A DNA stretch of 36,728 nt from Phocaeicola sartorii JCM 17136 = DSM 21941 (GTDB lineage: Bacteria; Bacteroidota; Bacteroidia; Bacteroidales; Bacteroidaceae). This document shows, one piece after another, positions 1 through 8,574 of this stretch. The DNA lies in NCBI RefSeq assembly GCF_000614185.1, contig NZ_BAKM01000040.1:1-36728 (forward strand), given 5' to 3'. The notes beneath the pieces were generated by a model that saw nothing but the letters and a program-made list of their open reading frames with translations, was not told the DNA's origin and did not search any database. Each line of letters begins with the position of its first letter. Position 1 is the stretch's first letter. The position numbers and the translations under genes are program-made.

Positions 1-905
1 TCTTCTATCGGAAAGTTTTTTCGGACATTGTATTGCCGACGAGATAGTAAATGAGGAATCTCAGACTGATATTCTCTCGGTTTAACGCTCCTAAATTAAT
101 CCACATTTTTGAGCTGTTTGGTGCGTACTGTACCCCAGTTTGTACGAATGTAAATCAACACACAAAGCTGAACAATCAGAAGAGAGTATCTATGTCTGGG
201 AATAGGGCCGATAACAATTTCTTTTCTCTATAGAGTATCATGACCGATCATATCCCACTGAAAAAAGTAAGATATCTTCGTGGGCAAAGTAAGATATGTT
301 CCCGGGCAAAGTAACACCGCTTACTTGGCTCACGAAGTCCACATACTTTTCTTTACAACAACAGATAGACCTCACAGCCCTTTCATGTCAGTGACGATCA
401 TTTCAATGAATTACGAGAGATTTCGTAAAATACAAGAGGAATCGGCCTCTTGCGATTAAGCTGGCCGAAAAAACTATATTTCATGAATAGGAGGATGAGA
501 ATCCGCACTATGTAGATGCAGCCTGTCGGGGCAATCGATGACCTTCCGCAGATTCCCGAACCGGAAGGTTCTTATGTTTGAAATTGTAATGCAATACCTA
601 TATATATAAGGAATAAGAAAGAAACGGGCTGACAAATCAAAGGGTGTCAAAAATAAAAAAAGGTATTGTGGAAACAATAGAGTTTTACAGAATAAGAAAC
701 AGGGTGATTGAGAATCAGTGCCCTAAAATCTTATTCGATATATTTTCTAATATAATTAATTGAATATCAATGGTGAAAAACGGGTCTGATTCTAGCCGAA
801 CCGGGTAAGGGGACTATGTCTCTATTTTTTAGTAAAATGAAGCCGTGATGGTAATCAGAAGATTAATTCAAGATTATTCCTCTGGAATCGCTTTCAGACG
901 ATTTA
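1..905. other. gene-poor left edge
   Basis: No convincing complete gene is seen here. Bases 2-85 can be read on the + strand as the last 27 codons of an open frame entering from outside the window (ending in DILSV, then TAA), which may be the 3' end of an upstream gene, but I do not recognise it. The remainder is AT-rich with short, unsupported frames. It holds the 22-bp tandem repeat at 264-318 and a perfect 8-bp stem with a 13-nt loop (541-548 with 562-569) of unknown role. The composition suggests eroded mobile-element DNA, which is inference. Confidence 0.4.
264..337. repeat. 22-bp tandem repeat with partial inverted copy (IS-end-like)
   Basis: AAAGTAAGATAT occurs at 264-275 and 286-297, and AAAGTAACACC starts at 308, so the unit recurs at exactly 22 bp. 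The spacers share a GGGC ending (cttcgtGGGC, gttcccGGGC). Bases 276-293 (CTTCGTGGGCAAAGTAAG) are also repeated in inverted orientation at 320-337 with two mismatches. Several short repeats near a terminus are typical of IS21-family ends. No istA or istB frame is visible in the window, so this would be a solo end or scar. The family assignment is inference. Confidence 0.5.
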
Positions 906-1229
906 ATGAATAGTTATCATGGTAAAATGCATCAATTCCTTTTCGGTTTAAAAGATATGATTCATAGGAGTGAGTTGTTGTCGGCAGGAAAAATCTGTGT
1001 TGAAAAGTGGTCAAAGCATTATTTGCAGCATGAAAAGACGATGTACTGTGATTCGTTGGGGTTAGATCATACTTATGATTTGTCGGAGAAAGAGGAGGAT
1101 GAGAAAAAATGGCTGAATGCTATACCTAGGTCAATAAAAATGCATACGGCATTGGATAATGAAAAGGCGGAGAGAATTTATCAGCAGAATCTGCAACGGA
1201 TGGTGCTGAAGGAGGAAAATCTTTCTTAG
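906..1229 (+). CDS. hypothetical protein, 107 aa
   Basis: This small soluble protein is rich in Lys and Glu, with no signal peptide or membrane segment. I do not recognise the family. The centre carries an acidic stretch (SEKEEDEKKW) and the C-terminal half reads as probable helix. Two things favour a real gene: a perfect 9-bp hairpin followed by a T-run begins a few bases after the stop, and the frame has a plausible ATG start. Against it, no recognisable promoter precedes it and the surroundings contain decayed genes, so it could be a fragment of a larger lost protein. No function can be assigned. Confidence 0.45.
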   Translation: MNSYHGKMHQFLFGLKDMIHRSELLSAGKICVEKWSKHYLQHEKTMYCDSLGLDHTYDLSEKEEDEKKWLNAIPRSIKMHTALDNEKAERIYQQNLQRMVLKEENLS

Positions 1230-1233
1230 AATT

Positions 1234-1258
1234 GCAATGTTCACAGAACATTGCTTTT
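1234..1258 (+). terminator. rho-independent terminator
   Basis: GCAATGTTC (1234-1242) pairs perfectly with GAACATTGC (1246-1254) across a 3-nt loop and is followed by TTTT. It lies five bases after the stop codon of the preceding small gene. Confidence 0.7.
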
Positions 1259-1292
1259 GTTGTATATGTTTCATTAATAAAAATAAATCAAT

Positions 1293-1829
1293 ATGGAAGG
1301 ACTATTCAGAAGGTATCCCATCGGAATATAGAATTTTGAACAAATGCGTATGGACGGCTATGTTTATGTAGATAAGACTGAATTAGTCTATCGGCTGGCA
1401 AATATGAATACTACTTATTTCCTCAGCCGTCCCCGTCGCTTTGGAAAAAGCTTGCTGGTATCTACTCTTGAAGCCTATATCCAAGGAAAGAAGGAATTGT
1501 TCGAAGGATTGGCGATGGAAAGGTTGGAAAAAGAATGGAAGGTTTATCCCGTGTTGCATATCAAACTGATGGGGCAATATGTGGAAACGGAAGTGAAGAG
1601 TGCCATTGACCGGTCGGATATCGTAGTGAAACTACAGGATGCTATTTATGTATTCGAATTCAAGATGGATGGTACGGCAGCAGAGGCGTTGGCTCAAATA
1701 AACATCAAGGGATATGCCATTCCCTATCAGGCGGATCATCGCAGGGTAGTAAAGGTTGGCGTGAACTTTGACAGGGCGGCACGTACTGTCGGAGAGTGGA
1801 TCATAGAAGCCGAGGAAAGATCAAAATAA
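1293..1829 (+). pseudogene. AAA-ATPase / PD-(D/E)XK nuclease family remnant
   Basis: This is a remnant of the large Bacteroidales family that joins an N-terminal AAA-type ATPase domain to a C-terminal PD-(D/E)XK nuclease-like domain (about 500 aa or more when intact). Reading from ATG 1293 gives MEGLFRRYPIGI, then TAG at 1329-1331 where the family usually has Gln, then NFEQMRMDGYVYVDK in the same frame. The P-loop region (RPRRFGKSLL) survives. The frame then jumps from YPVLHI directly to KLMGQYVETE, so Walker B and the whole middle are missing. The C-terminal nuclease-like signature (AIDRSDIVV, then VFEFKMDG) remains. An internal start at 1344 could still give a 161-aa product, but with neither domain complete. 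Nonsense mutation plus deletion makes this a true pseudogene. Confidence 0.8.
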
Positions 1830-1835
1830 GACTTC

Positions 1836-1883
1836 AAAAAAAACAGTATCACCACAGACTATACAGATTGATAATCTGTGGTG
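1836..1883 (-). terminator. terminator of the ygiQ-type gene
   Basis: CACCACAGA (1850-1858) pairs with TCTGTGGTG (1875-1883). Read on the minus strand, the hairpin is followed after six bases by eight T (1843-1836). It lies immediately downstream of the ygiQ-type stop. A competing inner stem (1863-1869 with 1873-1879) is also possible. Confidence 0.6.
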
Positions 1884-1894
1884 AATTTAAACTT

Positions 1895-3805
1895 TTATTT
1901 CCCATACAGTTTGTCTATCAAATCTGTACGCCCTATTTTGCGCAATTCATTGATAATGGCACGCCGTTCTTCGGGCTTGTACCAGAAGAAGAACATCCGT
2001 TGCGCCAGTTTCTCTTTTTGTGATTTGGCGGAGAATACCGGTTGTAAGGTGTATGGATGGTATCCGGTGTACCAGGCCTCGGTGGCTACGGTCATCGGGG
2101 TGGGGGTAAAGTCCTGCACCTGTTCCAGGTGGAAATCCAGCTTCTTGGTGATCACGGCCAGTTCCGCCATGTCTTCTTCCGTACATCCGGGGTGGCTGCT
2201 TATAAAATAAGGTATAATCTGCTGTCGCAGATTCAGTTCCTTGTTTATTTTGTCGAAAGTCCTTTTGAAATCATAAAATTGTGAGAACGAAGGCTTCCGC
2301 ATGATTTGTAGTACCGTGTCGCTGGTATGTTCCGGAGCCACTTTCAAGCGTCCGCTGACGTGGTTTGCTATCAGTTCGCGGGTATATTCGGCCGTGCTGC
2401 GGTTGACAGCCGGATCTTTACTTTGATATTGTAACAGGTCATAGCGCACACCGCTGCCGATGAAGCTTTTCTTGATGCCGGGAAGCGCGTCTACCGAGTG
2501 ATAGATATCCAGCAGGGGACGATGGTCGGTATTCAGGTTGGGGCATACTTTGGGATGGATGCATGACGGGCGTTTGCACTTGCGGCACACCTTTTCGTCC
2601 TTTCCACGCATGGCATACATGTTGGCGCTGGGGCCTCCCAAGTCACTCAGATAGCCTTTGAAATCGGGCATTTCTGTTATGGCTTTCACTTCTTTCAAGA
2701 TACTTTCCTTGCTCCGGCTTACAATAAATTTCCCTTGATGGGCGGAAATGGTACAAAACGCACATCCACCAAAACAGCCGCGGTGCAGGTTCACCGAGAA
2801 TTTAATCATGTCGAATGCCGGAATGCGTTTGCCTTTATATTTGGGATGGGGCATACGCGTATAGGGCAAGTCGAAAGAATGATCCAGCTCACCCTGTGTC
2901 ATCGGCGGATAAGGCGGATTGACCACCACCGTCTGGCTGCCTGCATCCTGCAAGATGCGGGAGGCTTCATACTTGTTGCTTTCCTCTTCGATGAAACGGA
3001 AGTTCTCGGCCTGTTTCTTTTTATCTTTCAGACACTCTTCGTGAGAGTGCAGCACGATGTCGGGTTTTGCCTGAGGGGCATCGGACACTGTGCTTTTGGG
3101 TTCTGCCGAGCCGGGGAGTGAACACAGCGGGTCGCCTTTATAGGTGATGTAAGCTGTTTGTAAAATATCATGTGGGACAGGCAAGGGGGCTGCAGAGCCA
3201 TCCCCCTGGGGCTGTCCGGTAGTGTCCGCTGATGCCTTCATCCTCCGGCAAAGTTCCGTAATCGGTTTCTCGCCCATTCCATAGATCAATAAATCGGCTC
3301 CGGAGTCTATCAGAATTGATTTGCGCAGGCAGTCCTGCCAGTAGTCATAGTGGCTGACACGGCGCAGGGAAGCTTCGATACCTCCCAGAATAACTGGTAC
3401 GTCGGGATAGATTTGCTTTAAAATCTGTGTATAAACGATGCTGGGATATTCGGGGCGCATGTCGTGTCGTCCGTCAGGGGTATAAGCATCCTCGCTGCGC
3501 AAACGTTTGTTGGCAGTGTACTTGTTTACCATGCTGTCCATGCATCCGGCGGACACACCGAAAAAGAGGCGTGGACGTCCCAGTTTCTTAAAGTCGCGCA
3601 GGTCGTCACGCCAGTTGGGTTGAGGCACAATGGCTACTTTCAAGCCTTGTGCCTCTAATAATCTTCCAATCACTGCCGGGCCGAAGGAAGGATGGTCTAC
3701 GTAAGCGTCACCGCTGAACAGGATTACGTCCAGTTCATCCCATCCCCGTATTTCCACTTCTTTCTTGGTGGTCGGCAGCCAGTCTGTAAGTTTGTATTCT
3801 TTCAA
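1895..3805 (-). CDS. YgiQ family radical SAM protein
   Basis: A 636-aa cytoplasmic protein of the YgiQ family (UPF0313), radical SAM enzymes whose substrate is still not established. The N-terminal third holds the family's cobalamin-binding-like region (VILFSGDAYVDHPSFG, then SAGCMDSMVNKY). The radical SAM [4Fe-4S] cysteine motif CFGGCAFC lies at about residues 342-349. A second Cys cluster (CRKCKRPSCIHPKVC) follows some 60 residues later. A charged, low-complexity insert at about residues 195-260 looks variable. The ATG is preceded by 47 bp separating it from a small co-oriented gene, so the two may share a transcript. The frame is complete and a terminator hairpin follows. The family call is strong and the function unknown. 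Confidence 0.93.
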   Translation of the reverse strand: MKEYKLTDWLPTTKKEVEIRGWDELDVILFSGDAYVDHPSFGPAVIGRLLEAQGLKVAIVPQPNWRDDLRDFKKLGRPRLFFGVSAGCMDSMVNKYTANKRLRSEDAYTPDGRHDMRPEYPSIVYTQILKQIYPDVPVILGGIEASLRRVSHYDYWQDCLRKSILIDSGADLLIYGMGEKPITELCRRMKASADTTGQPQGDGSAAPLPVPHDILQTAYITYKGDPLCSLPGSAEPKSTVSDAPQAKPDIVLHSHEECLKDKKKQAENFRFIEEESNKYEASRILQDAGSQTVVVNPPYPPMTQGELDHSFDLPYTRMPHPKYKGKRIPAFDMIKFSVNLHRGCFGGCAFCTISAHQGKFIVSRSKESILKEVKAITEMPDFKGYLSDLGGPSANMYAMRGKDEKVCRKCKRPSCIHPKVCPNLNTDHRPLLDIYHSVDALPGIKKSFIGSGVRYDLLQYQSKDPAVNRSTAEYTRELIANHVSGRLKVAPEHTSDTVLQIMRKPSFSQFYDFKRTFDKINKELNLRQQIIPYFISSHPGCTEEDMAELAVITKKLDFHLEQVQDFTPTPMTVATEAWYTGYHPYTLQPVFSAKSQKEKLAQRMFFFWYKPEERRAIINELRKIGRTDLIDKLYGK

Positions 3806-3852
3806 TGATCAGTACTGTTTTTTTTGATTTGCTACAGAGGGGCGGAGACGGA

Positions 3853-4173
3853 TTATTCTATCTCTTCTTCATCCTTGTTTTTCTCCTTCTCCCATTGGAT
3901 ATAAAGCAGAATGAGCTGATGAAGCCCGAAAGCTTTCATATTATTATGATAAATCACATCGATACAAAGATCGAGCAGTTCTTTATTATTTCCTTCCTCA
4001 CTGGTGATCAGTGAGCGGATATTCAGTTTCAGTTTGTCCAGTACCGACTCGTCCACAATGCCGTTGCTGTCTATCAGATGCTGGAATAAAGCATATTTTT
4101 CAATGGTTTGCAAGTTCTCTTCTGAGATTTCCATGCTGCGTGTGCCCGAGGCATTAGTCTGTATGGTGTACAT
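3853..4173 (-). CDS. conserved-looking hypothetical protein, 106 aa
   Basis: This is a small, acidic, mostly helical soluble protein ending in a highly charged tail (KEKNKDEEEIE). There is no signal peptide or transmembrane segment, and I do not recognise a domain. It lies 47 bp upstream of the ygiQ-type gene in the same direction, consistent with a two-gene unit. A match to the Bacteroidetes -7 element TAnnTTTG (TAACTTTG on the minus strand, 4203-4210) lies about 30 bp before the start codon, which supports this gene and its ATG. Function unknown. Confidence 0.7.
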   Translation of the reverse strand: MYTIQTNASGTRSMEISEENLQTIEKYALFQHLIDSNGIVDESVLDKLKLNIRSLITSEEGNNKELLDLCIDVIYHNNMKAFGLHQLILLYIQWEKEKNKDEEEIE

Positions 4174-4202
4174 AATCGTTTTATTTTAATGGTTTATACG
4201 GA

Positions 4203-4210
4203 CAAAGTTA
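4203..4210 (-). promoter_or_regulatory. -7 promoter element (TAACTTTG)
   Basis: This is an exact TAnnTTTG match on the minus strand, 29 bp before the ATG at 4173. No clear TTTG -33 element is seen at the expected distance, so it is a probable rather than certain promoter. Confidence 0.45.
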
Positions 4211-4263
4211 GGCGTTTTTATGAAATAACCTCTTATTTGCCTTTTTATTTTCGTTTAAAAATC

Positions 4264-7160
4264 TCATTTGCCGCTGAAGAAGCCCAGAATGGCGCTCATT
4301 ACCCGTGCCCTTTCCTTCACTCCCTGAATGCTTTCAAAGGGGAACCCCAGGACAAAAGTCCGATAGTTTCCTTGGTAGGCGATGCCGGCACTGTAGTTGT
4401 CCGGACTATATATAAAAGCGGAGTAGGCGGGAGCAGCCGGTGTCAGACACTCGGGTGCGGGTACGGCGTATGTCTGTTCGTTGACGGTGCGGGGGATGCT
4501 GAAACGGGTGTCGGCTCCGTAGATCTCTCCCGAGGCGGAGTTGCTCATGCTGCCCCCGAAACTATATTTCAATACGGTTTCGGTGAAGCGGAGTGCTGTG
4601 GGGCTGTTCATGCTGCTTCCTATGTACGATCCGCTGAGCATCAGGTTGCCGCCTCCCTGGCAGTAAGCGTGAGCATTTGCTGCAATGTGTGGGAGAAGGG
4701 GCGTCTGTCGGCTCCGGATATCCAGTCTGTGATGGGGTAATCCGTCAGCCGGACAAAACCATGTTCAACGGCCTCGTCACTGCACGAGACGAAAGAGTAG
4801 CCTCCGGCTGCCTGGATGGCTTTCCCGTGAATGAACGGATAGTCGAAAGTGTTTCCGGCTATCAGCATTCCTTCCAGTTCGCTGCCGCTATACCCCAGCC
4901 CGTCTTTGGTCTCGCGTCCTATGCGGCTGCGGTCAAAACTTAGCTGGGCTCCGCAGAAGGCAGGCGTATGTAGATAAGGTATGCCCGGATCGGCATTCAA
5001 GTCAAAGCCCTGCAGGAAAGGAGATTCTACGGTGGCGGGTCCGCTCAGACGATCGAATCCGTTGACAATCAATACCGTTCCTTTGCTTTTCTTTGCCTGA
5101 TAGGCCGACAGAATCTCGGAAGGAAAGCTTTCTCCACCCCTGTTGACGGCGGTTACTTTGAAACTATACACCAGTCCGGGTTCGGCCTCGAAGGTATATT
5201 CAGTGCCGCGTACCAAGGTTCCGTTGTCAAATCCGCCATGCCCCAGACGGGTATAGACCATGTATTGCTGTGCCTTGGCAGTCGGCTCAAGTGGGTCATC
5301 CACCGCTTGCCACGTCAGTTGGAAGGTATTTTTCTTGCTGCCGGGACGGATGGCGAAGTCGCTTACGGGCAGAGGCTGGACCACATAGTCCGTGCCGTGC
5401 ATGGTGCTCACATACTTCAGTATGGACTTATAGACAGAACGTCCTACAGTAAATTTGAAATGCGGATCATGGCCCAGTTTCAAATCGGCGAAGTTCTGAT
5501 GGGAGAGCAGTTCCAAAATCATCGAGGGAACAGCAGGCAGGCGCGTCTCGCTGTAATTGCGGTTCCACAGGCTGCGGCGTTGCCACCGGATGCCGAACCG
5601 GGCGGAGATATCCCGTTGCAGGCCCGTCAGAACCATGTCTGCCAGATCGCGGGAGGCATAACGGGAGATGCCGGCGTTCAGCTCACCGTTATTGTAATCG
5701 GTGGTATAGATGCCCAGTGTACCTATCAATTCGTCCTCTTTGGAAAAGCCCGCATCACTGTGCACTCCCAGGGTCATTTCGAAAGGAACACCCAGTCCTT
5801 TCTCCTTTGGGTTGTACACGGAGTTTCCGCTGAGATAGTTTATGACCCGGCTACGGGCGTTAATGTCATCGGTATAGTCATTCTTGCCTTCGCTGGGGCT
5901 GTAGACCGGATAAGGGAAACCCGACCATTGTGCGGCATAGCGTGCCCCTTCCAGATAGCGGGGCAGACCGCTGGTTGTTCCACCGCGCGCTATATTTCCC
6001 ATTCCTCCGCCCCAACGGACGGCATCGGCGCACACCACTCCCTTCTGTCTGCTTTCATTGCTCAGTACCACCATGCCGTAATCGTTGGTTCCTTTGTCAA
6101 ATTCGAACGTGCCCAGATAAACCCAGGTGCCTCCTCCTATTTGCTGGTTGACCAGAAATTCGGTTACGCCTCCTTTATGGAATACCAGGTATTTGGCGTC
6201 ACTTACGCTTCCGGGCAAAGTCTGATAAGTCACATAGACGGCATATTCTCCTGTTTCGGGAATATGGGGAATCCATTGAGCGAAGGCTTTTTCCGGTTTC
6301 TTCTCGGTGGGGGCGAAGCGTGCCGTACCTTCTTCAAAAGGATTTTGTCCGTCCTGATAGATCAATCGTTTTTTGGCGAATGCCGGAGTGGGGGTGGTTT
6401 TCCATTTGCCTTTCCGGCTTTTTATTTCCTGGTAGATGCAGCCTTGGGCATGGGTGTCATTGTCCACTATCACCTCATTGCGTTGCCAGTCGCGTTCACG
6501 AGGGGTGTAGACGATGGCTCCCGCATTCTCCAGCATGGGTATGATATAAGGTATGACGAATGACTGAGTGAACAAATCCTCTGTGGTGCCGAACAGGCGG
6601 GGGCGTTGCCATTCCCAGCTTCCTTTGTCGTTCTTGTAATATTTTCCGTGGCTTTGCCAGAGGGCGATGTGCCTGTCTTCCAGTCCTTTGACGGCTGTAA
6701 AGGGGCGGGAGATGTTTTTCACCCACGGATCTCCTTTGTAATCTGTCCGTTGCCATAGGCGGCTTTTGTCCTGTTTCTTTCTCAGATAGTTGGGAATCAG
6801 GTCTTCGATAGGCTTTCCGTCGGCATAGATGGTGATATCGTAGTAGTTTACAGGGCCGGGAAGGCTTTGCTTGAGCAACCGGTAGATGGCTTCTGTATTT
6901 TCGGGAGTGAACGGCTGGTAGCCGAAGCTGCCACCGGCATATACGTTCAGTTCCTTTTGGTTATGATTGATTTCATAACGCTCCAGTTTGCACTTGCCTA
7001 TGTGGGCGTAAGACGTTTCGTAACGGGTGAAGAAGGTTTCCAAACGCTGTTTCACGTTGGCGTCCAGTCCTTGTGCCGGAGCGCAGAGAATCCCCGTCAT
7101 CAGGAGCAGGAGGGACATTACTGTTCTTTTCATATAGCTGGAAAACATAAATTCTTTCAT
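4264..7160 (-). CDS. secreted N-acetylmuramoyl-L-alanine amidase / xanthan-lyase-like protein (frameshifted)
   Basis: A secreted multidomain wall hydrolase-like protein, about 965 aa once repaired. An N-terminal signal peptide (MKRTVMSLLLLMTGILCAPAQ) makes the internal ATG at 7133 as plausible a start as 7160. A golvesin/xanthan-lyase-like beta-sandwich follows (around YAVYVTYQTLPGS to VCADAVRWGGG). Next is an amidase_3-like region (TLGVHSDAGFSKEDE, then MILELLSHQN), in which His and Glu would be zinc or catalytic residues. Then comes a fibronectin type III-like domain and a C-terminal domain. The frame breaks near 4660-4670: one frame ends MLTLTAREAAT-stop at 4641, while the next reads AYCQGGGNLMLSGS on to the stop at 4264. 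Restoring one base (GG read as G) joins them as MLTAYCQGGGN. The likely role is peptidoglycan cleavage or remodelling in the periplasm or at the surface; the exact substrate is uncertain. Confidence 0.8.
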
Positions 7161-7605
7161 TTAATGGTGCGAAGTTAGGGATTTTTGTTAGTATTGTCGT
7201 ACTGACGAATCTATAATGAATCTAAATGAAACGAATTATCTTTAATTTCTGCTTCGTCCGGCTGCTGTTCCTATTTTCCCAGCCAGGCAGGGACACCCCG
7301 GAAACGGCAGGTTCTTTTCTGAAAGACCGGAAAAACCTGACTGTGGATGGACTGGGTGGTGATGTTGTCTTTCAGGGTGTAACGGCTGGTTTGAAACGGG
7401 AACTTGCCGGAATGTGAAGATGGAAAAGAACGGTTTTGAGGATGAATTTTCACGTACGTGTAAAAGTGTGCTTCCTGACGCGGGATGAAAATGCGGCAAA
7501 CGAATAAGGAATGTGTCAAAGAACAATAAGGTGGTATATTCTACAACAGCAGGGGTGGATTCAATCCACCCCTGCTATTGAATGATACTGAATTTTACTC
7601 TGATG
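7161..7605. other. 445-bp intergenic region without a supported gene
   Basis: Short frames on both strands show no recognisable product. The part next to the amidase contains a near-match to the -7 element on the minus strand (TAACTTCG, 7170-7177, one mismatch). The other end holds the strong hairpin at 7548-7576. Nothing else is identified. Confidence 0.5.
7548..7576 (-). terminator. strong hairpin, probable terminator of the acyltransferase operon
   Basis: AGCAGGGGTGGA (7548-7559) pairs perfectly with TCCACCCCTGCT (7565-7576) across a 5-nt loop. CAA/TTG pairing continues beyond a single mismatch. It lies 29 bp past the acyltransferase stop codon. Neither strand has a proper T-run after the stem, so termination is inferred from position and stability. 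Confidence 0.5.
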
Positions 7606-8163
7606 TTATTCTACTTTCCCGATGCTGAAGTTTTCAGGAAATTTTCCTTTGAAATTCTTATAATACAATTTGATCTCGCGCATATCCTTGTCCAGATCAC
7701 CGCTGGGATGTATCACCTTTTCGGCTGTGATGCACTTTTTCTCGTAATCGATCGCTACCAATATGACAGGCAGTCCGGCTCCCTGGGCGATATAATAAAA
7801 CCCTTTTTTCCAATTGGGATTGGCCTTGCGCGTCCCTTCGGGAGTGATAGCCAGATGGAATTTTTTGCTCGACTTGGCAATCTTGATCATCTGGTCCACC
7901 AATGAAGTCTTGCGGCTTCGGTCTACGGGAATTCCCCCCATCCAGCGGAAGATAGGGCCCAAAGGCCAGAAGAACCAGTCTTTTTTCATCATAAAACCGG
8001 TTTCACGGCCTATCGCTCCCATAAACAGTTTGCCTATGAACAAATCCCAATTTGTGGTATGCGGTGCGGCGCAAATAATATATTTGTCATAATCGGGAGC
8101 GGAAACTTTGGTCTTCCATCCCAATAGTTTGTAGTAGATAAAACCACAAATAGCTTTTTTCAT
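7606..8163 (-). CDS. lysophospholipid acyltransferase family protein (1-acyl-sn-glycerol-3-phosphate acyltransferase-like)
   Basis: A 185-aa PlsC/LPLAT-fold acyltransferase, which would transfer an acyl chain to a lysophospholipid or related glycerolipid at the inner membrane. Block I is the variant HTTNWD (about residues 34-39, the HX4D catalytic pair). Block II falls in MGGIPVDRSRK. Block III is PEGTRK (about residues 105-110). No clear membrane-spanning segment is seen beyond hydrophobic patches near the N terminus. The length is short but usual for this branch of the family. It starts 10 bp after a small co-oriented gene and probably shares its transcript. The exact acyl acceptor cannot be read from sequence. 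Confidence 0.88.
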   Translation of the reverse strand: MKKAICGFIYYKLLGWKTKVSAPDYDKYIICAAPHTTNWDLFIGKLFMGAIGRETGFMMKKDWFFWPLGPIFRWMGGIPVDRSRKTSLVDQMIKIAKSSKKFHLAITPEGTRKANPNWKKGFYYIAQGAGLPVILVAIDYEKKCITAEKVIHPSGDLDKDMREIKLYYKNFKGKFPENFSIGKVE

Positions 8164-8173
8164 TCTCTAAATC

Positions 8174-8422
8174 TTATGCTTTTGTAGCTTTAGCCAGTTC
8201 GTCCGCAACCACTTGTATTTCTTTGTTCAGGTCTTCATTCAGTTTCTTGTAGAACCCTTTTACGTTACCTGGTTCGGTGTGACTGATGCGGGTAATAAGC
8301 TTTATCACATTGTGTACCGAGTTGCAAACCACTTCACGGTTCACGCCTTCCATCAAACTGACTAAAAATAAATCACCTGCTATATTGGTTATTTTTTTCT
8401 TTAAATCTCTTCTACTTGCCAT
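8174..8422 (-). CDS. small conserved-type hypothetical protein, 82 aa
   Basis: A helical, soluble 82-aa protein (begins MASRRDLKKKI, ends ELAKATKA) with no signal peptide and no domain I can name. It lies 10 bp upstream of the acyltransferase in the same direction, so co-transcription is likely. It is divergent from the PPi-phosphofructokinase gene across about 150 bp. The intact frame and tight spacing support a real gene; function unknown. Confidence 0.75.
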   Translation of the reverse strand: MASRRDLKKKITNIAGDLFLVSLMEGVNREVVCNSVHNVIKLITRISHTEPGNVKGFYKKLNEDLNKEIQVVADELAKATKA

Positions 8423-8574
8423 ACATGTAATGTTTTAAATTAATACAAAATTCTAAATTCGCGGTAAAGGTAGCATTTTTATTTGTATACGTTTTCATAT
8501 TTGCGAAAAAAGAGCGAAATTTGCACGTGAATTTCAAATGAGATTTATACACCTTTAAATAGAATAAATAGAAT

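Noticed and set aside
51..233. 60-codon + strand frame near the left edge
   Set aside because: It overlaps the end of another possible frame, has no supporting signals and no recognisable sequence.
5238..6563. 441-codon + strand frame opposite the amidase gene
   Set aside because: Antisense shadow; the minus strand encodes identifiable golvesin-like, amidase-like and FN3-like domains.
7226..7526. Small frames between the amidase and the acyltransferase on both strands
   Set aside because: No recognisable protein, no promoter or convincing start, and the frames overlap each other on opposite strands.
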